In this document: one piece after another, positions 1 through 10,140 of the stretch | Numbering within the stretch: position 1 is the stretch's first letter | Layout of the letters: each line of letters begins with the position of its first letter | Assembly (NCBI RefSeq): GCF_026914265.1 | Contig: NC_069126.1 | Location: forward strand, 42,109,522-42,173,521 | Reading direction: 5' to 3' | DNA length: 64,000 nt | From: Mya arenaria | Taxonomy: Eukaryota; Mollusca; Bivalvia; Myida; Myidae | Position numbers and translations under genes: made by a program | Notes under the pieces: model-generated | Told to the model about the DNA's origin: nothing | The model's input: only the letters and a program-made list of their open reading frames with translations | Databases searched by the model: none

Positions 1-226
1 TCCTAGGAAAGCCGGATGTTGTTCATATTCAATAATATTGCCAAAACATTCTGACGTTTTCCTTACAATCAACCATGTACTATCATAAACACACATCAGT
101 GTACACCATTAATTTAGCCTTAGAAGATCATTACGACTAATCACTACGCCGCATAACCTAACAAGACTTAAATGTATTCTAACTTGGGTCTACGTCCATC
201 AACAGTCAGGTTGTGTCTTCAGCAAA
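1..226. other. intergenic, no gene seen
   Basis: No coding signal. Positions about 184-222 share roughly 37 bp, with about five mismatches, with the reverse complement of 11265-11305, so this is a short piece of a dispersed repeat. Confidence 0.5.
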
Positions 227-352
227 CACACACACACGCACACACACGCACACACACACACAAACACACGCACGCGCACGCACACACACGCACACGCACA
301 CGCACGCACACGCATACGCACACGCACACGCACACGCACACACACACACACT
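227..352. repeat. CA microsatellite, imperfect
   Basis: Alternating CA dinucleotides with CG interruptions for about 125 bp. The Thr/His-rich reading frames across it are artefacts of the repeat. It lies about 90 bp upstream of the TNF-like exon at 442. Confidence 0.95.
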
Positions 353-441
353 GTCCGATGACTTTGTGCTAATGCTTCATGTAACTTTCTTTCAATATGT
401 AATCGACATGCAATTGTTTCGGTTATATCTTTTTCTTAAAG

Positions 442-838
442 GTCATTCAAAACTTCGTTGGAACACAAACAGCAGCACAATCACTGACGACAATTACATT
501 CATTTCCGTGATGAGGGGGACATCTTCATCAAGAAATCAGGATACTACATATTATCTTCAACACTCAATCTTAACACGACAGGAATGAACAATTTAACAA
601 CAACATTCAGTCACCACGCAAATCTACAGTCCCACAAATTTGGAACAACTGATGCTCTTATGCAAAAGCAAATGTGTATAAGAGGTTCAGACGATTGTGT
701 TTTACAAGTTTTTTATCCGCCATTTTTAAGCTATATGAAAGTGATAGGATATCTGTGTCCGTTAGCAACCCAAACTATTTAGCTCTTAACCACTCTAGTG
801 ACCTTTTTACTGCATACTATAGTTACCATATGACCTAA
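442..838 (+). pseudogene. TNF-superfamily C-terminal exon, frameshifted copy
   Basis: This 397-nt segment is homologous to the last exon (38645-39042, 398 nt) of the intact TNF-ligand gene further right. It starts after a matching acceptor (…TTAAAG) with the same GHSKLRWN start and ends at a TAA at 836-838. It covers most of the TNF homology domain. A T run at 700-703 has four T where the intact copy has five; this one-base loss shifts the frame just after the SDDCV segment, so the final strands (DRISVSVSNPNYL, then YYSYHMT) are only readable one frame over. No matching upstream exons lie in the window; they would be left of position 1. It is either a pseudogene or a real gene with an assembly error at the T run. 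The family call is firm; the loss-of-function call is less so. Confidence 0.75.
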
Positions 839-890
839 ATTCGATTTCTTGCTTTTGCATCATCAGGGTAAGGAATCACGTGAATTTGAA
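839..890. other. short spacer, nothing recognised
   Basis: Sequence between the TNF exon stop and the inverted-repeat element; would be the 3' UTR if the exon is transcribed. Confidence 0.3.
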
Positions 891-1322
891 GGGGTTCTCA
901 CATGCGTCACCACAGGTCACAGCCGATGTAAACATCCGATTAAGTGACGTTAACTACTAAATACCTTTTTAAAAGAAAATATATGAAAATATTATTTAGC
1001 CTATAAATAGACTATGCCAAAGTCTGTTTTAAACGCGTGTGAAATATTTAAGATTTGCTTGTATGTTAATGATGCAATCCTTGACCAAAATACCAGCGAT
1101 GCGTCGTTCTACAAAGTTCCGACAAGTTGAAATATTAGCGGAGGATGGCATCATCGAAATACAGGGCAAATCTGAATGAGTTTACGTGTGAAGAAGCAGA
1201 AAATAGCATAGTTTGTTATAGGTTAGGAAATGTTTTCTTAGTTTTTCTGTAAATCAGAAATCAACATCACTTGCTAGTTTCTTTACATTGGTTGTGATCT
1301 GCGGTGACGCATTAGGGAACCC
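891..1322. mobile_element. MITE-like element with about 41-bp inverted ends
   Basis: Positions about 891-932 and 1281-1322 are inverted copies of each other at roughly 80% identity; both carry the core ATGCGTCACC and a GATGTAAA-type inner end. The 430 bp between is AT-rich with no coding potential. This is typical of a non-autonomous DNA transposon. I found no convincing target-site duplication and cannot assign a superfamily. Confidence 0.6.
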
Positions 1323-1379
1323 ATTCAGTCACATTTATTTTGAGGTTTATTTATCACTCCTTTAATGGTTTGTTTCATA

Positions 1380-2396
1380 TAATGTTCATATACATATTTG
1401 TTTGGGTTTTTTATTCCTAGTATTTTGTCAATAAATTTGACTTTTTGACTCATGTTTGTACAGTTGCTTTTAAACGTACGTTTCTATTTATCTGGTATGC
1501 TTGAAATTAGTGAATGATATTTTAGAAAATCTGTGTTTGGTAAATTATACTTAATCTTAGTTCTTCAAATGTATAAAAATGTTTTGTCGTGTTATTAAAA
1601 AAGTGGTGTATGTATATGACGCCATGTATATACCATTCTTTGTAAAAGATTAGGCGTTTACATGTGTTGATATATTCATTATACCAAATTATTTGCGTTG
1701 GAATATGTTCTATTTCCTTAGTAAAATTTAATCTTGTCCAACTTGTAAGTATATCTTTTAGAAATGTATTCTGTATATCAGATAGGATATAGTTCGGTGA
1801 AAAATTTCCCTCAAGTAAAATTTTACCACCAAATTTATTTATTTCCTTTAGATACGGTACGTTCCAACTACCATTGTTGGAATCGTCAAGTATTCTTTTA
1901 ATCCAGCTTGTTTTTATTGTTGATATGAACATATTAAAATCGATCATTTTTAATCCACCATTTTTATAATCCTGTGTTATAATGTTTCTTGCTATCTTTT
2001 CTGGCTTTCCATCCCATAAAAAACTGTAAAGGTGTTTTACAATGTCTTTAATAATTTGTTCTGGTGGGTTTTCAAGAACCGTTAATGGAAACACAACTTT
2101 TGGAACTGCAAACGTTTTAATATCCGTTATTTTACCAATCAATGTTAAACCATGTTTTTTTCCATCTATTCAATGTTGAATAAAGTTTTTCAACTTTACA
2201 TTTGTAGTTTAATTCTATGCGTTTGTTTCTATCATTTGCAAATACAATGCCTAACGTTGTCACTTGATCCGATGTCCACTTAAATTGCTTCATTTTGCAA
2301 AATATCATATCAGTGAAGCGTAGTGAACCAGCCCTTAATACTATAGACTTAATCATATTCAATTTTAAACCTGAACTATTGCTAAAATCGTTAATT
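1380..2396 (-). mobile_element. L1/Tx1-like LINE, 3' half of ORF2
   Basis: Minus-strand remnant of the C-terminal part of a LINE ORF2. From high to low coordinates it reads NDFSNSSGLKLNMIKSIVLR, then TLGIVFANDRN, then after a frameshift near 2140 IGKITDIKTFAVPKVVFPL and KNGGLKMIDFN. These are the thumb/connection blocks that follow the reverse transcriptase of L1/Tx1-type LINEs. It is the continuation of the RT fragment at 7475-8095; the two were separated when the ISL2EU-like transposon inserted at 2397-7474. The 3' boundary near 1380 is approximate. Confidence 0.8.
2394..2396. repeat. target-site duplication ATT, left copy
   Basis: ATT precedes the left terminal inverted repeat and recurs at 7475-7477 after the right one. 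Removing the element plus one ATT rejoins the LINE reading frame (…LLNT-I-NDFSN…), which supports the boundary. A 2-bp AT reading is also possible. Confidence 0.6.
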
Positions 2397-2461
2397 AGCG
2401 ACTTTAGCGGGTTATCTGTTCCTAATCCCACTATAGGTGGCGCTGCTGTCGAGAAGGTCCT
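2397..2461 (+). repeat. left terminal inverted repeat of ISL2EU-like element
   Basis: Starts AGCGACTTTAG and ends GAAGGTCCT; pairs with 7402-7474 as inverted complement. The middle of the arm (about 2419-2436) is diverged and shorter than on the right. Confidence 0.8.
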
Positions 2462-2551
2462 TTATCCGGGTATCCTCGGATGTTATCAATTCATCCACGC
2501 CATTGTTGTTTACCTAAGCGTTTGACAGTTATACATTGAAAGTGATTAATC

Positions 2552-4636
2552 ATGCCTGAAACAACTTGTGTTGTACCATTTTGTTCACGAAAAGGATGTC
2601 ATAAGTTTCCGAAGGACAAAGCCCGACGAGATGCATGGGTGCACGCAATTAAAAGGGGAAAATCGAAGTTCGAATTGTGGTCACCTACGAAGTACTCGTA
2701 CATCTGTGAGAACCATTTCACGGGAGATGATTACCACTCTGAGACGTATTCTGGTGAGAATAATGCGTTTGTATATGTTTTAATTCATTATAAATATAAA
2801 ATATTTTAATGCAAATACAAAATTGCAGCCCTAATTTGCGCACTGACCATATATACAATATACATGTCAAGGAACTAAATCAGTAAATGTACAGTGCAGT
2901 CCGTATGTATATCTTTTAATCTGTTCTTTAAAATGGCTCTCAGTTATTTTCCGCATACCAGAATTTTGTCAGATTATGTAGAGACTCGCAATCCCCGCTC
3001 CCTGTTTTCTCATTTTGCCTACCTTTACTTCCTTTTGCTACACCCACCCACATCATACAATGTACCAGTAACCACATCCCCAGGTCAGAACGTTTGGTCC
3101 AGCCCATCCTGGGTAAAATCCCCGTCATGTGTTGACAAACTGCTGGTTAAATACCTGCAAAATGCCCCCACGCCCCAGAGACACTCGGCATGCAGGGCCA
3201 ACTGGGAGGTAAAAAAGCCATTTCCCCTTTTATCCTCCTGGACTGTGGGTGGGTGGGTGGGGGTGTGGTAAAACAATAAACTTGTGCAAAACCCCCACCC
3301 AAACCCCACCTGTACAAGACTTACTTAGAAACCATAACTATTTTTTTTAATCATAAATGGTGGTTATGATTTTGATATTTAATATTTCTATTTCTTTTTT
3401 ACATTTCAGGGGTCGAACGACATAAAAAGGCTCTCCGATAAACCGCCGTTCCAAGTGTGTTTTCTTGGACATGCCAAGACACATTGCAGAAGAAGAGGGC
3501 ACGCAAGGACAGATGTCTCTTTCGAGATGCTAGAAAGAGAAAGCTATTCCACGACATTTCGAATATCAGTGAAGAGCCACAGCCAGAGTTTATTGCTCAG
3601 AAGTTAGAAATTGTTTCAGATGATTTGGATGTTGGGGCAGTTGAGGAAGTAATTCCAATGGATACTGAAACTGTATCTGAAGTTGAAACTGATGTGCAAG
3701 GGATACCTTCATATGTAGATGCTGTGGTTCAGACACCAAAACAACCAGCATTTTCTATTTATAACTTTGAACATGATTCAGCAGTAGTTCATTTTTATAC
3801 TGGACTTGAAAATTATTTGAAATTTATGTTTGTTTTGAGTACAATTGGACCAGCAGCATATCATCTGAACTATGTATATCGCTCTGTTATAAGTGTGACT
3901 GTGCCTGACCAATTTTTAATTGTGTTAATGAAATTAAGGCGACACACAACAAACTGTCTAGAATGTTCAGTGTTGCTGAAAGTGTAATTTCAAACATATT
4001 CATTACATGGGTTCTCTTCATGGAGAAACAGTGGAGGGAACTCAACATCTGGCCGAGCCAAGAACTTGTTAAGCACTTTGCTCCAAGCAGTTTCAAAAGA
4101 AACTACCCAAACACAGTTATAGTAGATGGAACAGAAGGTCCAATTAAAAAACCTAAAAACCCAACCGCCCAGCAAGCCACGTTTTCTACATATAAAAACA
4201 CGAATACTGTGAAAGTGCTGATAGGAACTTCACTAGGGGGTTTGGTTTCATATGTGTCACCTTCATATGGAGGCTCAACAAGTGACAGGCAGATTGTGGA
4301 GCGTAGCTCATTAGCTGTGATGTGCGATAAAAAAAGACAGTATTATGGCCGACAAAGGTTTTAATGTACAGGACATTTTTGCGCCGCATGATGTATTTAT
4401 TAACATTCCAACATTCTTTAAGAAAAAAAAATAGAATGTCCAATGAAACTGTGATAAAGGATCGGAAAATTGCAAGTAAACGGGTGCATATAGAGAGGAT
4501 TACTGGACTGGCGAAAACATACAAGATACTGACAGAGCCCATGATAGCAACAGAAACCAAACTCTCATCTAAAATAATTTTTGTGTGTTTTATGCTGTGT
4601 AATTTTAGAAATGGCATTGTGCCCTCGTATGCCTGA
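2552..4636 (+). pseudogene. THAP-domain DDE transposase (ISL2EU/Harbinger-like), broken
   Basis: Exon 1 (2552-2753) starts MPETTC and encodes a THAP zinc finger with its C2CH set visible (C6, C11, C52, H55) plus W29. The donor is CTG|GTGAGA. Exon 2 begins at 3410 after TTTCAG, in phase, and gives the AVPSVF motif, an acidic linker, an HTH-like block and a DDE catalytic domain. All three catalytic acids are present: D at 4125-4127 (VIVDGTE), D at 4351-4353 (MADKGF) and E at 4493-4495 (RVHIERI). The gene is inactivated by an in-frame TAA at 3439-3441 and by frame changes near 3945, near 4330 (A run) and at 4422-4431 (A run), so the three acids lie in three different frames. It ends at TGA 4634-4636. 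The product would bind the terminal repeats and cut DNA in the nucleus. Confidence 0.82.
2754..3409 (+). other. intron of the transposase gene
   Basis: GT at 2754 and AG at 3408-3409, with a pyrimidine tract before the acceptor. It contains a G-rich run of GTGGG units near 3240. No other feature seen. Confidence 0.6.
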
Positions 4637-5556
4637 ACTTACAAACATATGTTCACCTTTATATTTAAGCAACACTCTTATTCAAAATCAAATCTTACAC
4701 ACGTATAACAAAAAAATGAGTGATTAACTTTAACTTCTTACTATATAATGCATTTATAAAAAGTATTAATAACTGATAGCAAGATCAAAAGATCCTTCAA
4801 AAGAACCATAGTTTTCAACATTTATTCAACCTTTTGGGTATATTAATCTTATTTGGGAGTAAGAGTGCTGCTTTAACATTTACTGTTTATGTTGTGTTTT
4901 TTTGTAAATAAATATTTAAATATGCTGATGTTTTCTTTAATGTGTTACTTGTGCTAACAAGGTTTTATAAAATAGACACAGTCACATGTCTCTGGTATTA
5001 GGTGTACTGAAATTAAATTAAAATTGACATCAATGGCCGTCAGGTGAGAATATTGACTCCGTTGATAATAGTACTGGTTCTCACACGATAAATGGTTCTT
5101 AATCACGTGTGTCTTGTGCATGGTATTCATTAAAGCAAACATGAATCCGTTTGTCGCTCCAAAGCTCATCAGAGCCTATGCTTCATACATATTCTTATGT
5201 TGAAGCCGAAGTTTTCTTAAAAAATCATTGGATATGACATGAGGTCAAAGTATTTAAACAATCTGTGGCAGGTGTGCACTACTTGCACATTAGTGATAAT
5301 AAAGTTTGGGATTTATATGTAACATTGATTTTCATTTATTTACATCAAACACCAGTCGAAGCATAATACTCTTATCATCTTTATACTCGACCAATCTGCT
5401 ACCTTTCACGTGTTACTGTATAAAGACACCAATCCTTTCTATTTGATAAACCAGATCAAAAATAATACAAATAAAACATTAAACCATTTTTATTTTACAT
5501 TCAACTAAGACCTTATACATATATACAGCTGGTAAATGGAAACAAGTGTTTCACAC
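4637..5556. other. spacer between convergent transposon genes
   Basis: Lies between the transposase stop and the nuclease stop. AT-rich; an AATAAA near 4909 could serve the transposase transcript and a TTTATT near 5488 (minus strand AATAAA) the nuclease transcript. A 71-codon minus frame at 4954-5169 has no recognisable domain. Confidence 0.5.
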
Positions 5557-7319
5557 TTATGTTTTATAAAAGTACTTTTCAAAAATTGCGGCTCTGAAAT
5601 GTGAAGTATTGAACTGTTCAAGCTTGCATATCATGTGTGCAATAAAGTTCTCATTCCGATGAATTCTAGTGAACAAAATATCACTCAAGGTGTATATTAC
5701 CAAGTCACAAAATTGCCTTTCAGCACAGAACAGCTGACCCTGAATTTGAAAATAATATGGATGCTTAGTACTCAAAGTCAGATTTTCATTTGTCTCGTTC
5801 AAGTATGGCACAGTGACTGGTGATATATTTTGGTGTTTAGCACTGAAGGGGCACTTAACTTCAATTTTTTCATCTACAATGCCATCGGGTGATGCACCTA
5901 AAAACGGAAGGTTTTTTATACAAATATCCCACATGGTTTTACTTTGACATTATTTTTACTTTCATATTGATGGATGGCCTCCTTTTCATACTGAATTCCA
6001 TGGCGCATTGCTTCTGTAGGTTTCTGTAGTCCCGAACAAAGGACTTTGCCAAGTCATTTAAGTTGGTTCTTTCTGTTGCGGTACACACACGGTGAAAATT
6101 GATGACTGAATTATTTTCTCTCGTTCTTCAAACCATCGGTCGTTCTTGTTTTGTCCCCTAGTGTACATTTCAATGTCATCCCTGTCCTTGTCACTTAGTT
6201 TGGTTATTTTACATTGTTTCAGGAAATTGTCTTCATGAGATACTTCAAAATAATCATGGTCATTGGAAATTGCACGAATATTGGCTGGGCTAAATGTCTG
6301 AAAAATTAGTGTCTTTGATATACCCCTAAGATTCATACAAATATTGTGAAAATAGTCTTGATATCCATCAACTTTACGGAATGTTTGTGGCCGATGGTCA
6401 AAATCTTTAATGTCACAAATTTCTGCACCGCCCAAGTTTAAATCTCGAGACTTTAGGGGCGAACCAGTATGCTTTTTTGCTTTGTGAAATGACTGCAATT
6501 TTTCTGTGCATGTTGTTTCAACTTTAAATTCTCCATCTTTAACAAATTTACAACATGCATATATCAAAGTTCTAATATGTTTGTAATGTCCAAATGGGCA
6601 TTCTCCTGCACCACATTCACACTGTGCTTCATGAATATATCCATTTTTGTGCAAAGAAATGTCTACAACATAATTAACCTTCTTCCTCATTTCTGTTTAA
6701 CATGCCCCACGAACAAAGTCCAGAGATGGTGCCGAAAACAGTCGCATGTAAAGAAGAAACTTATCGTCGTACAGGTCTTTCACCTTCTCATCAAACTCCA
6801 CCCGGTACTGGTCCATGTATTCGATGGCCTTCTCTATTGTTATTGGTGCCATTTTAGCATCTGAATTTACATCTCTGTATCCACTAGTCTTGGGCAGGCT
6901 CATGTTGAATTCTGGCAGAAGATCTTCTTCCCTTGGGAAATTCTGGTTCCTGTCATATGCCTCCAGTCTGGAAAGATACGATATTAACTTGAGATACCAT
7001 ATATTGTACAGGTCGAATGTTAAAAATTTCCCCAACCACTGTATTTTGTCGTAAAATACATGTAAACGCGAGCATATAATCAGCTAAAAGTCATTGCAAT
7101 AAAAACACAAAAGTGTTCACCTTTCAAAGCTTTATTAACATTACTAAAATGATAAAATCAATTACATGATATCGATTTAACAACTAGTTGTCCTCGGACT
7201 ACATTTTGACAAGTTTACCTTTCGATTAATTCCTTCTTCCGTCCATTCAACTTTGCATTGCGTCGCCTTAGCTCCGTTTTAAGCTGGCCCAATGGTAAGG
7301 TGCAAATATGTGAAGCCAT
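5557..7319 (-). pseudogene. SAP/SWIM/YqaJ-type nuclease gene of the transposon, broken
   Basis: Exon 1 (7319-7219) starts MASHIC and encodes a SAP-like helix pair (LPLGQLKTELRRRNAKLNG). It ends in phase 2 at GAAAG|GTAAAC. Exon 2 starts at 6967 (TTTCCAG|A), restoring R then LEAYDRNQNFPREEDLLP. A SWIM-like CECGAGECP…GHYKHI motif follows (about 6640-6580), then a YqaJ nuclease domain with SPDGIVDE, EVKCPF and QIQGQLFC (about 5900-5730), where the Asp and Glu-x-Lys form the expected metal site. An in-frame TAA at 6699-6697 and at least three frame changes between 6075 and 5925 break it. It ends with stop 5559-5557. In ISL2EU-type elements this protein accompanies the transposase; its exact role in transposition is not settled. 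Confidence 0.8.
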
Positions 7320-7401
7320 GTTGCGATATCAATTGAATATTTACAAATTTTATCGGAATTGTATCACCACTGTTATCGATCTGTAATACGGAAGTAAACT
7401 T

Positions 7402-7474
7402 AGGACCTATTCGACAACAGCGCCACCAAACGAGCACCTGTTTGACAAGGGCAGATAACCGACTAAAGTCCCCC
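7402..7474 (-). repeat. right terminal inverted repeat of ISL2EU-like element
   Basis: Reads GGGGGACTTTAG inward on the minus strand and ends at AGGACCT (7402-7408). Best copy of the element's terminus; followed by ATT at 7475-7477. Confidence 0.8.
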
Positions 7475-8095
7475 ATTGTGTTAAGAAGCGCGTAAATAGA
7501 AGCTTCAGTACCACTAACAAAAAAAGTTGCATCATCCGCAAATAAAGTGTTTTTAACTTCTTCATTATCTTTGATTATTCCCTTTATATTAGAATCGTTT
7601 CTTATTGCTATGGAAAGCATTTCTATACATATTATAAATAGATAAGGGGATAGGGGACAACCTTGCCTTACACCGCGTTCTATCGTAAAGAAATCTGATA
7701 AATGACCGTTGTTAGTTATACAAGCCTGCATATCGTAATAAAATATTTTTATCCATTTATTGAAAGAGTTACCAAAATTAAAATATTCTAGAGTTTTAAA
7801 CATGAATTCATGGTCAATACTATCAAAAGCTTTTTCAAAGTCTGCAAACAGTAGAAGGCCTGTGCTATTAGTATTATCTAAATGATCTAAAATATCATAT
7901 ATTAGTTGGATATTTTCCCCTATATATCTGCCTTTCATGAAACCTGTTTGAGAGTTATGTATTAGAGTTATGTATTACATTTTGAATAACCAGTTTCATT
8001 CTATTGGCAATAGATTTTGTGGCAATTATTGATCTATAATTAATAAGGATAAAGGACGCCAATTATTTGATAGTTTGAACATTCTTAATTTGTCA
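7475..8095 (-). mobile_element. L1/Tx1-like LINE, reverse transcriptase fragment
   Basis: Minus-strand RT core. From high to low it has NNWRPLSLL, IATKSIANRMK, the QTGFMKGRYIG block, DFEKAFDSIDH (first catalytic Asp), RGVRQGCPLSPYLF, and FADDATFF, a variant of the YADD box with both Asp intact. The reading continues in the fragment at 1380-2396. A 13-bp direct duplication at 7951-7976 (AGAGTTATGTATT twice) breaks the frame upstream of QTGF, and another shift lies near 8050. The endonuclease domain expected further upstream is missing. Confidence 0.85.
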
Positions 8096-9134
8096 ATATT
8101 TTGCATCTTGACTCAAAGTAAATTTCTATAGTTTCTATAGTAACTTATCTAGATAGAATAATCCAGTTAATACATTTTATACTCTTGCAATTAATAAGTT
8201 TTCACATGGATGAGTTATAATTTTGTGTGGTTATTGTATGCTTTTAACTTTAAAAGAATCTTTTTTTTTAAACTTGGATCGAAATCGAAAACAAGCAGCA
8301 TTTACAGGCATTAAGCAATTAAAGTACATCTAAACACAAAGAAAACGAAACGTTTTAGATGTTCCATCGTTTAAATATACCATTTCATTAAAGTAACATA
8401 TGTGACCACAATGTTATGATATATGATTGTTTTAGAATATGTTTACAGTGACAGTGTTCTATAGTGTTACAAACCTTAAAGTGGTGTTATACACAAAGTG
8501 TGTACAATATAATACTAAAAGTAAATTACATACATTATATTCGTAAGTCTTGACTATATGTTGACAAAATGGTTATCGTAAGTTAACAAACAACATTTAT
8601 AGCATTATCTTCTAACGCGGTCTTACAAGTATCGTATAAAACGTATGTAGTACTATACGTCAAGCATACTAATATATGTTTTGTAATAAATCAGCAATTT
8701 GATCATTTTTTTATATAAAATTTTAGCAAAATAAAGCAGAAAATATATATATTATTATATTTTTAGTAATACACAGTAAGTAGTTATATTTTTATTAAAA
8801 TTTAAATGTTCTGAGTTAGTATTTAGAAGTTTGCTGTTAAGTGGTATTGATTAAAAACTTAATTGACAAACATTTTTTGTGTATATTTATACTTTTTACA
8901 AAAGTGCTTCAATATGGGAATCCTGTATAAGATTCATAATATGTTGTTACAGTACATATATCCCAATTGAGTTTTAAGCGTGTATGGGAACATTTTTTTA
9001 TACAGCAACATATGGTAGTAATAGAACAAGTAAATGCATCTATATACAGTAAGGCTTAATTCAGTTCTATAAAATAGTACGTGTGCAAGAATATACATGT
9101 ATACAAGTTTATCCGTCTGCTTTATTCTTAGTCT
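8096..9134. other. AT-rich spacer where the LINE endonuclease would be expected
   Basis: About 1 kb, very AT-rich, stops in all frames, no APE-endonuclease motif. It separates the ORF1-like and RT-like LINE pieces, so that part of the LINE was replaced or deleted, or the two pieces come from different elements. Confidence 0.5.
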
Positions 9135-10140
9135 ATAATGAAAGTTAGTCGCATATTCTGCCAGCCACGTCTCCTACGTCGGCCATGCAAGGTTTAACCT
9201 GGAAATCAGCATATTTTAATTGTATGGCTCGTTCTTTATCACAGAATTTCGCAAAAATGCGGCATTCGAACGACCATCATTTTTCAACTTAACTCTTGTC
9301 TTTGATGCTCAAGGAAGACAGTACACGATTGTTCAATTTGGTCAAATCTTCGTTTATCAATACATGCTTGCGCGAGTTTTTAAGTAGTTTTGCCCTCCTC
9401 ATTACCAGACTTTTAACCTCTCTGCACACGAATTTGACAATTATGGGGCGGTTTTTCTTCTCATCGTATTTTCCTAGTCGATGCGCCACATCTATTTCGC
9501 CCATTGCAATGTCTATGTCCATGCTTGTTCTAAATAATTCTAGAACTTGCTGTGCTGTTTCATGTGAGGTCTGGCCGCTGGAATCCTTGATATCGCCCGT
9601 TATGCGTATATTATTACGTCGGCTGTATTGTTCAAGGTCATTGACCTCCTCAATTAACTTTTCGTTTTGTTTATAAAGTTATGTTTTAATAATTTCTGAT
9701 TGCTTTTTAATTTCATCATTTTCCTTTTTTGTTTGTCAAGCTCCTTCGTTAGGCTATTGTTTTTGACTATTGTTTCATGTAGCTCACTTTCTAAGATCTC
9801 AACCCTGTGTACCACAGATTTTAGGAAAGTGTCCTTTATTTCATCTGAAGTATCAATGATTATGTTTTGAATGAAGGAGCGGTCATTTTTTGTGAGCATG
9901 TTGTTCAACTTTTGGTTTATGTCATGTAATTTATTTTCTATTTGTGTGTATGAAGTACATGCGTCTGTTTCTTCTTCGCTTATGATTTTTGTTTTTTTCT
10001 TGGTTTGTTTGTCTTTGTTTTTGCACTACCTGCATTTTCAATGTTTTTGACCAGAGTATCAACTTCCGCCATTTCAACCTCGGATAATTCACTTCCCGTG
10101 GATGATCTTATTCGTTTTTTGTCAGTTTTCTTGGTTGAAT
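9135..10140 (-). mobile_element. LINE ORF1-like coiled-coil protein remnant
   Basis: Minus-strand degraded ORF1. From high to low: SELSEVEMAEVDTLVKNIEN, a Lys-rich stretch, a coiled coil (ILESELHETIVKNNSLTKEL…), then DLEQYSRRNNIRITGD, DVAHRLG, RPIIVKFVCREVKSLVM and NSRKHVLINEDLTK. The DLEQYSRRNNIRI core is the signature of LINE ORF1-type nucleic-acid-binding proteins. Frame changes near 9660 and 9990 break it. It is on the same strand and upstream of the RT fragment, so probably the same L1/Tx1-like element. Confidence 0.75.

Larger units (their letters stand above)
2397..7474 (+). mobile_element. ISL2EU-like DNA transposon, 5.08 kb, degraded
   Basis: The element is bounded by inverted repeats of 65 bp (2397-2461) and 73 bp (7402-7474) that share ACTTTAG, CGGTTATCTG, GGTGGCGCTG and AGGTCCT in order. 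It holds two convergent genes: a THAP-domain DDE transposase (+, 2552-4636) and a SAP/SWIM/YqaJ-type nuclease protein (-, 7319-5557). From general knowledge, a THAP/DDE transposase paired with a YqaJ exonuclease is the hallmark of the ISL2EU (IS4EU) superfamily. Both genes carry stops and frameshifts, so this copy is dead. It sits inside an older L1/Tx1-like LINE. Confidence 0.82.

Noticed and set aside
213..441. Long open frame joining the CA repeat to the TNF exon
   Set aside because: The His/Thr repeat part is microsatellite read-through; the true exon begins after the acceptor at 440-441.
4954..5169. 71-codon minus frame inside the transposon as a third gene
   Set aside because: No recognisable domain or splice context; may be chance or a diverged tail exon of the nuclease gene.
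7279..7474. C-terminal part of the RT frame 7938-7279
   Set aside because: Below 7475 the frame reads through the transposon's terminal repeat; it is not LINE protein.
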